Numbered from the stretch's first letter, positions 1 through 8,778 are shown. The stretch: 64,000 nt of DNA from Microbacterium foliorum (GCF_003367705.1 NZ_CP031425.1:3162001-3226000), one strand, 5' to 3'. Notes: generated by a model from the letters alone, not told the origin. Numbers and translations are program-made.

Positions 1-134
1 CTCGTATCGCGGCGGGAGTCGTCGCATAAAGCCGCATCCGCGCCAGGACAGCGACCATCTGCGCCCTCTTCCCGAGCCGAGCGGTCGCGAATGGACGCAT
101 CACGCGCCGCGAGGCGACGAAATGCGACGACTCG

Positions 135-213
135 GAGGCGAGGCGAGGCGAGGCGAGGCGAGGGCGAGGGCGAGGGCGAGGGCGAGGGCGAGGGCGAGGG
201 CGAGGGCGAGGGC
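135..213. repeat. short tandem repeats in gene-free left end
   Basis: Five copies of the 5-bp unit GAGGC (135-159) run directly into nine copies of the 6-bp unit GAGGGC (160-213). The change of unit length suggests slippage with one inserted G. The rest of 1-412 holds no convincing gene; the only other structure is the terminator at 324-371. Confidence 0.9.
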
Positions 214-323
214 GACATTCGTTGTCCCACACCCACATGAGGTGTCTCGCGCCCCGCGAGGTGCCTGCTCGCCCCGCGGATGAGCCCGTGATCGTCAATG
301 CCGTCGCTGACCGGGTGCACGCG

Positions 324-371
324 AAAAAGCCCGCCCCTTCCTGCTGTGGGGGCAGCAGGAAGGGGCGGGCT
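324..371 (-). terminator. Rho-independent terminator of the GH43 gene
   Basis: Two perfect 18-base arms (328-345 and 354-371) enclose an 8-base loop. On the minus strand the stem is followed by a run of five U residues (plus-strand A's at 324-328). It lies about 40 bases past the stop codon of the GH43 gene, so it ends that transcript. Confidence 0.93.
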
Positions 372-412
372 GTGGGAGAGGTCGGTCGCCGTGGGGAGAC
401 GGCGACCCCACC

Positions 413-3400
413 TCACTCCGTCTCGGTCTCCACGACCGAGCGGCTTCGACGGCGCAGGATCCAGACCGCGGATCCGAGCGCCAGGAGGAGAGCGCCGAGC
501 GATGCCGCTGTCAGCGACGCACCCGCATCCCCTCCGGTCTTCGCGAGGGAACCGTCGGTGCCCACGCCCGTGCCCACGCCGGTGGACGGACCGCCGCCGG
601 TCGACGTGCCGCCGCCGGTCGACGGAGTACCGGGGCCAGCGCCATCGGTGCCGCCGTCGGTACCACCATCGGTGCCGCCATCGGTCCCACCATCAGTGCC
701 ACCATCGGTCCCACCGTCAGTGCCACCATTAGTACCGCCATCGGTCCCACCGTCCGTCCCGCCATCGGTGCCACCATCGGTCCCACCATCGGTCCCACCG
801 TCAGTGCCACCATCGGTCCCACCATCAGTGCCACCGTCGGTCCCACCATCGGTGCCGCCGTCCGTGCCACCATCGGTGCCGCCGTCGGTGCCACCATCAG
901 TTCCACCATCGGTACCGCCATCAGTGCCACCATCAGTGCCACCATCGGTACCGCCATCGGTACCGCCATCGGTACCGCCATCGGTACCGCCATCGGTACC
1001 GCCATCGGTACCGCCGTCGGTGCCACCGCCGGTGTCGGCGCGGGCGACGGTGAGCGGCAGTCGTGCGAGCTCCGTCTCACCGTCGCGGAGCACGATGTGG
1101 TGCGCACCCGCCGTCGTATCGGCGGGGATCACCACGGTCGCCTCGATCCAACCGTCGGCGACGGTCGCGGTGGCGAGCGGGCGATAGGTGCTCTCGATGC
1201 CGATCTCGACCTCGTCGACCGTCACCCCCGTGGCCGTCACGGTGACAGAACCACCCGCGGCGACCTCCGAGACCGAGAGCTGAGCCTCCAGCTCCACCTC
1301 GGGGCTGTCGTCGATCGGGGCGAACGCCCAGTTGTCGACCTCGAACAGGTCGGTCTCGGCATCCGCGCCCTCGGCGCCGGCGAAGACGAAGAACACATCG
1401 TGCTCGCCCGCGGCGCCGGTGACGTCGGCCTCGACCGTCGCCCACTCTCCGACCGCGCCGTCGACGGGGATCTCCGCCACGACGGGACCGTCGACGTCAT
1501 CCAGACGAACCTGGATGCTGCTTCCGGCGACCAGCGGCTTCACCGTCGCCGACACCTTCTGGGCGCCGGCACCGAAGTCGACACCCGCGATGCCCGAGAA
1601 GTCTCCGTCATCGACGCTCGAGAGCACCATGTTCCCCGACCCGTTGTGCTCGGGGAACTCGACCGAGACGGCATCCGTCGTGGCCGTGGCGATGCCGAGC
1701 TGCCAGGCGAGCGTCTCCGCCTCGAAGGTGCGGTACGGGTCGAAGCTCTCGACCTGCTCCACGCCGGCGCGGGTGCCGACGATCGGCTTGATGGTGCCGT
1801 CGTCGTTGAACTCGAGCTTGTCGATGTGCACCGAGCGGTAGCCCTGCGTCGCACCGGGGGTGCCGAGGGCCTCCGCCCACGCCGCACCGCGCGTCTGCGC
1901 ATGGTAGGTGAAGTACGTCTCGCCCTTGTAGTCGAACATGTCGGAGTGGTTGTTGCCGCCGTTGCCCGCACCGAAGAACGTGCCCTGGTTCTGGAACGCC
2001 ACACCCGCGTACTCCGACGAGCCGAGCGTCATCGGATCGTCGGTCATCATGTAGGCGATCGCCCCGCGCGACGGATACAGGCCCGGCTGCTCGTTCACCT
2101 GGAAGTTCGACGAGTACGAGTAGTAGTACTTGCCGTCGTGCGTGAACATGCTCGAGGCCTCGAACATGCCGGGAGCGTCGATCTCGACCGGGTCTCCGTC
2201 GAGGGTGACCATGTCGTCCTTCAGCTTGACGACACGCGTCGACTTCGGGTTCTGCGGACCCTGCACGTTCGGCGAGGTGCCGATCTGCGAGTTGCCGCCG
2301 AAGTACAGGTAGCCCTGTCCGTCGTCGTCGATGAAGACCTCGGGGTCGAACAACCACATGCCGGCGGGGAATCCGCCTCCGGCGATGTAGTCGCGGGAGA
2401 CCGTGTCGGGAATGATCTTCTTGCCGAGCGGGTCCTGCCACGGGCCCAGCGGAGAGCCGCCGACGACGACCGCGGTGCCGGTGCCGTTGTCGCAGAAGTA
2501 GAGGTAGACCTTGCCGTCCTTCTCGATGGCCGCCGGAGCCCACGAGTTGCGCGACCACGGGGCGGCGCCGCCCTCGCGAGCGATCGGCACCGCGCCGTGA
2601 TCGACCCAGTTGACCATGTCGGTCGTGGACATCACGTTGAGGCGGGTGATGCCTCCGTAGCCGTTCGACTGCGTCGGCAGGCCGTTCTCGTCCTTGCTGT
2701 TCAGGTCGTACTGCTGCGTGTCATCGGTCGAGTAGATGTAGAGACGGCCGTTGTAGACGAGGTGATGCGGGTCCGCACCGAACTTGTGCCCGACGAGGGG
2801 ATTGTGGTCGCCGATCGGCTTGGTCTGCACCTTCTCGAGGCTCGTGAAGGCGGGTGCTTCCGGCGCATCGGCGATCTTGACCAGCGAGACGTCGTCGACC
2901 GAGAAGTCCTGCAGCGCGGCGGAGCCCCAGGGGGTCTCGACGAACAGCCATCCCGCCGCGACATGCTTCGCCTCAGCGGTGAACTCCTGCGAGAACGTGC
3001 CCCATTCTCCCTTCGTGAACGTATGGCCGTAGTCGGCGCATCCGTTGAAATTCGTCGGGCAGAACGTGAAGTTGAACTGCTGGGTCGGGGCCCCCTCGTC
3101 GTATCTGAGCGAGCCGGTGAGGCGGTAGGTGGCACCGAGCTCGATCTTGTCGGCGACGCTCGCGAACGGCCCCGACTGGGTGTTCTCTCGGCCGGTGACG
3201 GTGAGGGCATGCGCGCCGCTGGCGGCATCGTCGCCGAGGGCGAGCGTGCCGCCACGGGGGGCGGTCCACCCGGCGAGATCGGAGACGAACCGGCCGTCCG
3301 GCAGGAGGTTGCCGGCGACCGCGGGCGGCTCGGTCGCGGTCACTCCGGTCTCGAAGGCGCCGTGGGAGAAGGTGTTCGCGGGAGCGGCGACCGCCGCTCC

Positions 3401-3517
3401 CGGTGCGGCGACCGCGGTGACGGACGACGCGAGCAGGGCGGCGATGCCCCACAGCGCCGCGGGGCGCGACAGGGATCGGCTACGCTGCCGATCGGCGGAT
3501 CTGGACTGGGACTTCAC
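413..3517 (-). CDS. secreted, wall-anchored GH43 arabinosidase/xylosidase
   Basis: A 1034-residue extracellular glycosidase. In order it has a signal peptide (1 to about 46, cut near AVAAPA), a CBM4/9-like jelly-roll region (about 70-215), a GH43 five-blade propeller (about 235-590), a CBM6-like domain (about 595-745), a short sandwich-like region, a GTDG repeat linker (829-959), and a LAKTGG sorting signal (about 991) with a membrane segment and an RRRSR tail. The three GH43 acids are visible: Asp in FGADPHH (about 249), Asp in FDPEVF (about 392) and Glu in MFEASS (about 451). The start is GTG with AAGGAGA 7 bases upstream. LAxTG signals are known substrates of class E sortases. Arabinose/xylose specificity is inferred from the neighbouring GH51 operon. 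Confidence 0.88.
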   Translation of the reverse strand: MKSQSRSADRQRSRSLSRPAALWGIAALLASSVTAVAAPGAAVAAPANTFSHGAFETGVTATEPPAVAGNLLPDGRFVSDLAGWTAPRGGTLALGDDAASGAHALTVTGRENTQSGPFASVADKIELGATYRLTGSLRYDEGAPTQQFNFTFCPTNFNGCADYGHTFTKGEWGTFSQEFTAEAKHVAAGWLFVETPWGSAALQDFSVDDVSLVKIADAPEAPAFTSLEKVQTKPIGDHNPLVGHKFGADPHHLVYNGRLYIYSTDDTQQYDLNSKDENGLPTQSNGYGGITRLNVMSTTDMVNWVDHGAVPIAREGGAAPWSRNSWAPAAIEKDGKVYLYFCDNGTGTAVVVGGSPLGPWQDPLGKKIIPDTVSRDYIAGGGFPAGMWLFDPEVFIDDDGQGYLYFGGNSQIGTSPNVQGPQNPKSTRVVKLKDDMVTLDGDPVEIDAPGMFEASSMFTHDGKYYYSYSSNFQVNEQPGLYPSRGAIAYMMTDDPMTLGSSEYAGVAFQNQGTFFGAGNGGNNHSDMFDYKGETYFTYHAQTRGAAWAEALGTPGATQGYRSVHIDKLEFNDDGTIKPIVGTRAGVEQVESFDPYRTFEAETLAWQLGIATATTDAVSVEFPEHNGSGNMVLSSVDDGDFSGIAGVDFGAGAQKVSATVKPLVAGSSIQVRLDDVDGPVVAEIPVDGAVGEWATVEADVTGAAGEHDVFFVFAGAEGADAETDLFEVDNWAFAPIDDSPEVELEAQLSVSEVAAGGSVTVTATGVTVDEVEIGIESTYRPLATATVADGWIEATVVIPADTTAGAHHIVLRDGETELARLPLTVARADTGGGTDGGTDGGTDGGTDGGTDGGTDGGTDGGTDGGTDGGTDGGTDGGTDGGTDGGTDGGTDGGTDGGTDGGTDGGTDGGTDGGTDGGTDGGTDGGTDGGTNGGTDGGTDGGTDGGTDGGTDGGTDGGTDGAGPGTPSTGGGTSTGGGPSTGVGTGVGTDGSLAKTGGDAGASLTAASLGALLLALGSAVWILRRRSRSVVETETE
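634..1030. repeat. 12-bp coding repeats (GTDG linker of GH43)
   Basis: About 32 tandem 12-base units encode GTDG on the minus strand. Third bases vary a little and one unit encodes GTNG. The last seven units (from about 947) are nearly identical, which points to recent expansion. The segment is the flexible spanner between the catalytic part and the cell wall. The opposite strand reads as an open PPSV repeat, which is a shadow. Confidence 0.92.
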
Positions 3518-3723
3518 GGGTGTTCTCCTTGTGGATCGATTCGCTCGAGGGCGCGCGGGCGCGCTCCGATCACGGCGCTCCCTCGGTGAAGGAGGCCGTC
3601 GAGGGCGGGGACCTCAGGCGAAGGTGGGGATGCGACCGAGTCTTCCGCCGCGGTGGATCACCGAGGCGGTCGTCGGTCCCTTGTGGGGTCGTGGGGTCGC
3701 GGGGTCGTGAGGTGCGGTTCGGC

Positions 3724-3735
3724 GGAACGCTTTCC
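3724..3735. promoter_or_regulatory. candidate LacI-type operator
   Basis: GGAACGCTTTCC matches its own reverse complement at 10 of 12 positions and has the central CG/GC step usual for LacI-family sites. It lies about 200 bases upstream of the GH43 start, just after the small ORF at 3744-3848. Confidence 0.35.
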
Positions 3736-3743
3736 CGGCGGAC

Positions 3744-3848
3744 TCAGCGGGACTGTCGGGGGGTCCCCTGCCGGACGGCTCGCTCCGGACGACGGGCCGC
3801 GACAGGGCGACCGTGTGGACTGAGCGGGATGACCGCGACGCTGTTCAT
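3744..3848 (-). CDS. small ORF (34 aa) with strong SD, leader or remnant
   Basis: An AAGGAGG Shine-Dalgarno sits 7 bases before an ATG that opens a 34-codon frame, rich in Arg and Pro, starting MNSVAVIPLS. I do not recognise the product. A perfect 14-bp palindrome lies about 85 bases upstream and GH43 begins about 230 bases downstream. It could be a leader peptide of the GH43 transcript or the surviving start of a deleted gene. The remainder of 3518-3988 shows only this ORF and the two operator-like sites. Confidence 0.3.
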   Translation of the reverse strand: MNSVAVIPLSPHGRPVAARRPERAVRQGTPRQSR

Positions 3849-3932
3849 GCACTCTCCTCCTTGAGATGCCGGGGCCTCGCACGACGAGAGCCCGGTGGCC
3901 CTGGCGGGCCGCGATGATCACTACGGTTCGTA

Positions 3933-3946
3933 TGTTACCGGTAACA
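3933..3946. promoter_or_regulatory. perfect 14-bp palindrome, candidate LacI operator
   Basis: TGTTACCGGTAACA is an exact palindrome with a CCGG centre, a form typical of LacI-family operators. It sits upstream of the small ORF and GH43 on the minus strand. It differs from the TACATCGATGTA sites of the adjacent LacI gene, so a different regulator probably binds it. Confidence 0.55.
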
Positions 3947-3988
3947 GATTGGAGGACACAAGGTGAAATCCAGAACACCGGGTGCTCG

Positions 3989-5248
3989 TTACAGACCGAG
4001 CCGCTCGAGGTAGGGGTTCACGAGGCGACGCTCGGGGTCGAAGCGGGCGGCGAGCGCGGCGAAGTCGTTCCATCGCGTGTATCGCGAGCGCACCTCGGCG
4101 GGATCGAGGGTGAACACCTTGCCCCAGTGCGGGCGGGCGGTCGCCGGAAGCAGGGCCTCGAGTGTGGGGAGGAAGGCACGGACGGCCGCCTCGTCGGGCT
4201 TCCACGTGAAGTGGATGCCGACGGCATCCGTGCCGTGCGCGGAGCTCAGCCAGAGGTCGTCCGCGGCGACCGTGCGGATCTCGTTCACGAGCAGCAGCGG
4301 GGCGATCTGCCCTGCGAGGGTGCGCACCGCCTGGATCGCGGCCACGGCATCCGCCCGGGGCACCAGATACTCGCTCTGGATCTCCGCGCCGGCGGACGGC
4401 GTGAAATCGAGCTTGAAGTGCGCGAGGCGCTCGAACCAGGGCCCTGGCACGCCGAGCTGATCCGTGCAGGCGATGGGGTCGACACCGAGGATCGGGTGCC
4501 GCTCACCGGTGGCGGGCTCCGCGCCGAGCCGTTCGAACAGGTCGTCGCGCAGCAGCTCGTGCGCCTCGGGATGACGCTGCTTGACCCAGATCTGGTCGGC
4601 GATGTCGGTGCGGGTCCAGGTCGAGAAGATGCTGACGCTCGTGCCGACGCCGGTCACCTCGTCGAAGTCGGCGAGGATCGCGTCCCACGACGGATGCTCG
4701 AACACGTGCTGCGCCACGTCATAGGTCGGCTCGACGTCGAGCGTCACATCGACCACCGCGCCGAGCGCGCCGAGGCTCACGACCGCCCCGTCGAAGTCCT
4801 CGTCGCCGCGGGCCAGGCCGCGCACCTCGCCCGCGGGGGTGACGACGGTGAGCGCACGTACGGACGAGGCCAGGGATCCGAGCGCGTCTCCTGACCCGTG
4901 CGTGCCGGTCGCCACCGCGCCGGCGACCGAGATGTGGGGCAGCGAGGCGAGGTTCGCGAGTGCCAGTCCCTCGGCGGCGAGGCGCGGGGCGATGTCGCCG
5001 TAACGCAGTCCGCCCGAGACCCGCACGGCATCGCGGCTGTCGTTCACCTCGAACACCTCGGGCAGACGGTCGAGCACGACGAGCACTCCGTCGGTGTCGG
5101 CGATGTCGTTGAAGCAGTGGCGGGAGCCGAGCATCCGCATCGCCCCGCCGCGCGCGAAGACCTCCTGGAGCTCGGCGATCGACGACGGATGCTCGATCCG
5201 CGACGCCCGGTACGTGAGATTGCCGGCCCAGTTGCGTTCGATCGTCAT
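3989..5248 (-). CDS. aldO: alditol oxidase (FAD, AldO/xylitol oxidase type)
   Basis: 419 residues, the length of Streptomyces AldO. These enzymes oxidise the C1 hydroxyl of xylitol, sorbitol or arabitol with O2, giving an aldose and H2O2. The FAD-binding PCMH half is at the N-terminus. His44 in GSRHCFN matches the flavin-linked histidine. LPHISVAGAVATGTHGSG (about 104-121) is the FAD loop, and the active-site Glu and Arg of NEIRTVA (about 316) and Lys of HWGKVF (about 372) are kept. There is no SD; TACTAT lies 6 bases before the ATG, so the mRNA is probably leaderless. It is divergent from a LacI gene and shares that operator region, which suggests control by pentoses or pentitols. Confidence 0.85.
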   Translation of the reverse strand: MTIERNWAGNLTYRASRIEHPSSIAELQEVFARGGAMRMLGSRHCFNDIADTDGVLVVLDRLPEVFEVNDSRDAVRVSGGLRYGDIAPRLAAEGLALANLASLPHISVAGAVATGTHGSGDALGSLASSVRALTVVTPAGEVRGLARGDEDFDGAVVSLGALGAVVDVTLDVEPTYDVAQHVFEHPSWDAILADFDEVTGVGTSVSIFSTWTRTDIADQIWVKQRHPEAHELLRDDLFERLGAEPATGERHPILGVDPIACTDQLGVPGPWFERLAHFKLDFTPSAGAEIQSEYLVPRADAVAAIQAVRTLAGQIAPLLLVNEIRTVAADDLWLSSAHGTDAVGIHFTWKPDEAAVRAFLPTLEALLPATARPHWGKVFTLDPAEVRSRYTRWNDFAALAARFDPERRLVNPYLERLGL

Positions 5249-5254
5249 GGCGCC

Positions 5255-5260
5255 ATAGTA
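5255..5260 (-). promoter_or_regulatory. -10 box of leaderless aldO transcript
   Basis: TACTAT on the minus strand lies exactly 6 bases before the ATG, and there is no SD. This is the same geometry as eight other genes in the window. Confidence 0.6.
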
Positions 5261-5276
5261 GTCAGCGCTCCGGGGA

Positions 5277-5290
5277 GTACATCGATGTAC
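5277..5290. promoter_or_regulatory. LacI operator 1 (GTACATCGATGTAC)
   Basis: A perfect 14-bp palindrome between divergent aldO and the LacI gene. Its 12-bp core TACATCGATGTA recurs at 6433-6444 before the ABC/GH51 operon, so this is most likely the auto-regulatory site of the LacI protein encoded next to it. Confidence 0.75.
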
Positions 5291-5315
5291 GTCACGACCC
5301 CGTCCCCTCCGTCGC

Positions 5316-5321
5316 TAGGCT
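5316..5321 (+). promoter_or_regulatory. -10 box of leaderless LacI gene
   Basis: TAGGCT lies 6 bases before the ATG at 5328, without a preceding SD. The LacI operator is about 26 bases further upstream, where the -35 region should be. Confidence 0.55.
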
Positions 5322-5327
5322 GACCGC

Positions 5328-6374
5328 ATGACAGCGATGCCGCCGCCCCGCGCGACGATGAAAGACGTGGCGGCGCTCGCAGGGGTCTCACCCAAGACCG
5401 TCTCGAACGTCGTCACCGGCACGACCGCGGTGAGCGAGGAGACGCGGCGCAAGGTCGACGCGGCCATGGCGCAGCTCGATTTCGTGCCCAACCTCAACGC
5501 CAGGGGGCTGCGCAAGGGACGCTCGGGGATCATCGCCGTGGCTCTCCCCGACCTCGCGACGGCGTTCTCGGCCGAGCTCGTGCACCGCCTCGTCGAAGCG
5601 GCTCACGAGCGGGGCCTCGCCGTGCAGATCGAGGAGACGGCGACCGACCCGGAGCGCGAGCGCGAGCTCGTCTCCCGTGCGCGCGCGCACCTGGTCGACG
5701 GGCTGATCCTCAACCCGATCCGCCTCGAGGACAGCGTGCTGAAGTACGCCGATCGCCTGCCCCCTCTCGTCGTGCTCGGCGAGGTCGAGCAGAACCGGGC
5801 CGATCACGTGCGCATCGACAGTCGACGCGCGGCGGCCGAGGCGACCAGGCACGTGCTCTCCCGCGGGGCCACGCGCATCGCCGTGATCGGGGCCGATGAC
5901 GACTCCGCGGTGGCCACCGCGACGAGCCGACTGCGCCTCGAGGGTGTGCACGACGCGCTGCGCGAGGCCGGCATCGCGCGGGACACCGCCCTCGAGATCA
6001 ATCCGATGCCGTGGTCGATGACGGGTGGTGCCGAGGGCGTGCAGACGCTGTTCCGCCGCGGCGTCGCGTTCGACGCGATCATCGCCCTCACCGATTCGCT
6101 CGCTCTCGGCGCGTTGCATGCGCTGCACGACCACGGCGTGAGCGTTCCCGACGATGTGATCGTGACCGGCTTCGACGACGTCGAGTTCTCGCGCTACACG
6201 TCTCCGTCGCTGACGACCATCGCCTTCGATCGTCGCGCCTTCGCAGACGCCGCACTGGGCCTGCTGGAGTCGCGCATGGACGACCGCACCGCCCCGCCGC
6301 GGTCGCTCACCCTGTCGCACCACCTGCTCGAGCGCGACAGCACGCGCGGCACCCCGCGCGGCCACCGGCCCTGA
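5328..6374 (+). CDS. LacI-family regulator of arabinoside operon
   Basis: 348 residues, standard LacI/GalR length. The N-terminal helix-turn-helix starts at about residue 11 (MKDVAALAGVS, then KTVSNVV and the hinge helix), followed by a periplasmic-binding-protein-like sensor domain ending in GFDDVEFS and a YTSPSLTT segment. It probably represses itself, the downstream ABC-GH51 operon and perhaps aldO through the paired TACATCGATGTA sites. The likely inducer, inferred from the operon, is arabinose or an arabino-oligosaccharide. The start at 5328 is preferred because of the -10 box 6 bases upstream. Confidence 0.88.
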   Translation: MTAMPPPRATMKDVAALAGVSPKTVSNVVTGTTAVSEETRRKVDAAMAQLDFVPNLNARGLRKGRSGIIAVALPDLATAFSAELVHRLVEAAHERGLAVQIEETATDPERERELVSRARAHLVDGLILNPIRLEDSVLKYADRLPPLVVLGEVEQNRADHVRIDSRRAAAEATRHVLSRGATRIAVIGADDDSAVATATSRLRLEGVHDALREAGIARDTALEINPMPWSMTGGAEGVQTLFRRGVAFDAIIALTDSLALGALHALHDHGVSVPDDVIVTGFDDVEFSRYTSPSLTTIAFDRRAFADAALGLLESRMDDRTAPPRSLTLSHHLLERDSTRGTPRGHRP

Positions 6375-6431
6375 CGCACCTACGCCGGATCACCGGTCGC
6401 GCCCGCATCGGAAACGCTCTTGCGCCGCCGA

Positions 6432-6445
6432 TTACATCGATGTAA
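6432..6445. promoter_or_regulatory. LacI operator 2 (TTACATCGATGTAA)
   Basis: A perfect 14-bp palindrome sharing the TACATCGATGTA core with the site at 5277-5290. It lies about 40 bases before the start of the substrate-binding protein gene, placed to block the operon promoter. Confidence 0.8.
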
Positions 6446-6484
6446 AGATGGGTCGACCCTCACCGCTGTCACGAAGGAGTGACG

Positions 6485-7822
6485 ATGACGCCCCCGCTCG
6501 ACATGTCTCGGCGGCAGTTCCTGACTGCCGCCTCGGTCACGGCCGCCGCGGCTCTGCTCGCCGGCTGTGCCCCCGGCACCACACCAGGATCGAACGCCCA
6601 GACGCTGCAGTTCTGGCATCTGCTCTCGGGCGGTGACGGCGTGACGATGTCGCAGCTGCTCGACACTGCCAACGCCGCACAGGACGCGTACCGCATCCGG
6701 CCCACCGTGCTCGCCTGGGGCACGCCCTACTACACGAAGCTCGCGATGGCCGGCGCCGGCGGCCGCGCCCCCGACGTCGCCATCATGCACGCCACCCGCA
6801 CTGTCGGGTGGGCGCCTGGAGGCCTGCTCGACACCTGGGACCTCGACCGGCTGGCCTCGCTCGGCGTCGACAGCACGACGTTCCCGAAGCCGATCTGGGA
6901 GAAGGGCTTCGTCGGCGAGAACATGTACAGCATCGCGCTGGACGCGCATCCGTTCGTGGCGATGTTCAACACCGATGTCTGCGACGCCGCCGGAGTGCTC
7001 GACAGCGACGGGCGTCTGCAGCCGACGACATCTCCCGAGGAGTTCCTCGATCAGCTGCGGGCCATCGGCGGCCAGGCCGAGGGCCATGCGCTCTCGTACG
7101 GCTACCTCGGCGACGGCGCCCAGATGTGGCGTCTCTTCTACACGTTCTACTCGCAGCACGGCGGCGCGATGGAGCTTCCCGCCGGCGGCAAGGCCGTGAT
7201 CGACAAGGATGCCGCGGTCGAGTCCCTCTCCCTCATGCGCACCCTGCTCGACGGCGAGATCGCCCTCGCTCAGGCCGACTACGGCAGTGCGGTCGCCGAG
7301 TTCGCGACAGGCAAGAGCGGGATGCTGTTCACCGGCGTCTGGGAGCTGCGCACCATGCAGAACGCGGGGATCCCGTTCGATGCGACGATGATCCCCACCC
7401 TCTACGGCACGCCCGCCGTCTACGCCGACTCGCACTCGTTCGTGCTTCCGCACCAGGCGAACGCCGACGACGAGAAGCGCGACCTCACCTACCGCTTCGT
7501 GGCCGACATGCTCAAGGGTTCGTTCGGCTGGGCGGAGGCGGGACACATCCCCGCGTTCCTCCCCGTCACCGAATCCGCCGACTACGCCGACCTGATCCCG
7601 CAGGCGCACTACGCCGAGGCCGCGCAGCAGGTGGTGTACGACCCGACCGCATGGTTCACCGGATCGGGCTCGAACTTCCAGGGCGAGTTCGGTGCCGCCG
7701 TGCAGGGCGTGCTGCTCTCGGGCGATGACCCGGCCGCGGCCGTCGACCGTTTCGAGGCGCGTGTGAACACCCTCCTCCGACAGCCGAACCCGGCAGACCC
7801 CGAGGGGACGTTCGCATCATGA
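6485..7822 (+). CDS. sugar ABC transporter substrate-binding lipoprotein
   Basis: 445 residues, family 1 (MalE-like) solute-binding protein. The N-terminus carries a twin-arginine motif (SRRQFLT) and a lipobox ending LLAGC, so it should be exported by Tat and lipidated. The ATG at 6485 is chosen over the GTG at 6479 because the AAGGAG overlaps the GTG and lies 5 bases before the ATG. It opens an operon with two permeases and GH51, so the ligand is probably arabino-oligosaccharides. No ATPase is encoded; a shared MsiK-type ATPase elsewhere is the usual solution in actinobacteria. Confidence 0.88.
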   Translation: MTPPLDMSRRQFLTAASVTAAAALLAGCAPGTTPGSNAQTLQFWHLLSGGDGVTMSQLLDTANAAQDAYRIRPTVLAWGTPYYTKLAMAGAGGRAPDVAIMHATRTVGWAPGGLLDTWDLDRLASLGVDSTTFPKPIWEKGFVGENMYSIALDAHPFVAMFNTDVCDAAGVLDSDGRLQPTTSPEEFLDQLRAIGGQAEGHALSYGYLGDGAQMWRLFYTFYSQHGGAMELPAGGKAVIDKDAAVESLSLMRTLLDGEIALAQADYGSAVAEFATGKSGMLFTGVWELRTMQNAGIPFDATMIPTLYGTPAVYADSHSFVLPHQANADDEKRDLTYRFVADMLKGSFGWAEAGHIPAFLPVTESADYADLIPQAHYAEAAQQVVYDPTAWFTGSGSNFQGEFGAAVQGVLLSGDDPAAAVDRFEARVNTLLRQPNPADPEGTFAS

Positions 7823-8778
7823 CGACCACCACCGCGGCCACCGACTCCACCCGCACGATCGTCACCGGTTCGAAGACCGGCGCACCGGCCCGACGTGCCG
7901 GATCCCGCAACCGCGAGCAGCTGATCAGCTGGGCCTTCCTCGCGCCCTTCCTGATCGCGTTCGTGCTCTTCCTCGCCTGGCCCATCGTGCACGGCATCAT
8001 CCTCAGCTTCACCGACCAGTCGCTCACCGGCGCCGGCGGCGCGTTCGTCGGATTCGCCAACTACGCCGAAGCGCTCGCCGACCCCGTCATGTGGCGCTCG
8101 ATGGGCAACACGGTCTGGTTCACGCTGCTGTCCACCGTGCCCCTCGTCGTGGTCGCGCTGCTGATGGCCGCTCTCGTCGATCGCGGCATCCCCGGCCAGT
8201 GGCTCTGGCGGCTGTCGTTCTTCATGCCGTACCTGCTCGCCTCGACGGTGATCTCGCAGATCTGGGTGTGGATCTTCAACCCGCAGATCGGTGCGGCCAA
8301 CAACATCCTCGAGGCGTTCGGTCTCGAGCCGATCGCCTGGCTGCAGAACCCCGACACCAACATGCTGTCGATCGTCATCGCCACCGTCTGGTGGACCGTC
8401 GGCTTCAACTTCCTGCTCTACCTGGCGGCGATGCAGAACATCCCGCCGCAGCAGTACGAGGCGGCGTCGCTCGACGGCGCAGGGCCGTGGCGGCAGTTCT
8501 GGTCGATCACGCTCCCCCAGCTGGGCCCGGCGACCGTGCTCATCCTGATCCTGCAGATCCTGGCGTCGCTGAAACTGTTCGATCAGGCGTACCAGATGCT
8601 CGGCGGGGTCGCGAGCGACACCACCCGCTCGATCGTCCAGTACATCTACGAGGCCGGCTTCGTCAGCTACCGATTCGGCTACTCGGCCGCGATCTCCTAC
8701 GTGTTCTTCGCTCTCATCGTCATCATCGGCGTCGCGCAGGCCCTGATCTCGCGCCGCCGGAAGGAGTCGCAGCTGTGA
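7819..8778 (+). CDS. sugar ABC transporter permease (MalF type)
   Basis: 319 residues with six predicted membrane helices and the EAA loop (EAASLDGAGPWRQFW) that contacts the ATPase. Its ATG overlaps the preceding stop codon by 4 bases (ATGA), indicating translational coupling. It pairs with the next permease to form the channel for the binding protein at 6485-7822. Confidence 0.9.
   Translation: MTTTTAATDSTRTIVTGSKTGAPARRAGSRNREQLISWAFLAPFLIAFVLFLAWPIVHGIILSFTDQSLTGAGGAFVGFANYAEALADPVMWRSMGNTVWFTLLSTVPLVVVALLMAALVDRGIPGQWLWRLSFFMPYLLASTVISQIWVWIFNPQIGAANNILEAFGLEPIAWLQNPDTNMLSIVIATVWWTVGFNFLLYLAAMQNIPPQQYEAASLDGAGPWRQFWSITLPQLGPATVLILILQILASLKLFDQAYQMLGGVASDTTRSIVQYIYEAGFVSYRFGYSAAISYVFFALIVIIGVAQALISRRRKESQL

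Noticed and set aside
222..1187. Plus-strand ORF with PPSV repeats (321 aa)
   Set aside because: It is antisense to the GTDG linker of the GH43 gene, which has a signal peptide, catalytic domains and a terminator in register. No SD or known fold supports the plus frame.
1097..3589. 830-aa plus-strand open frame
   Set aside because: Antisense shadow of GH43 caused by high GC; Arg/Asp/Val-rich with no domain.
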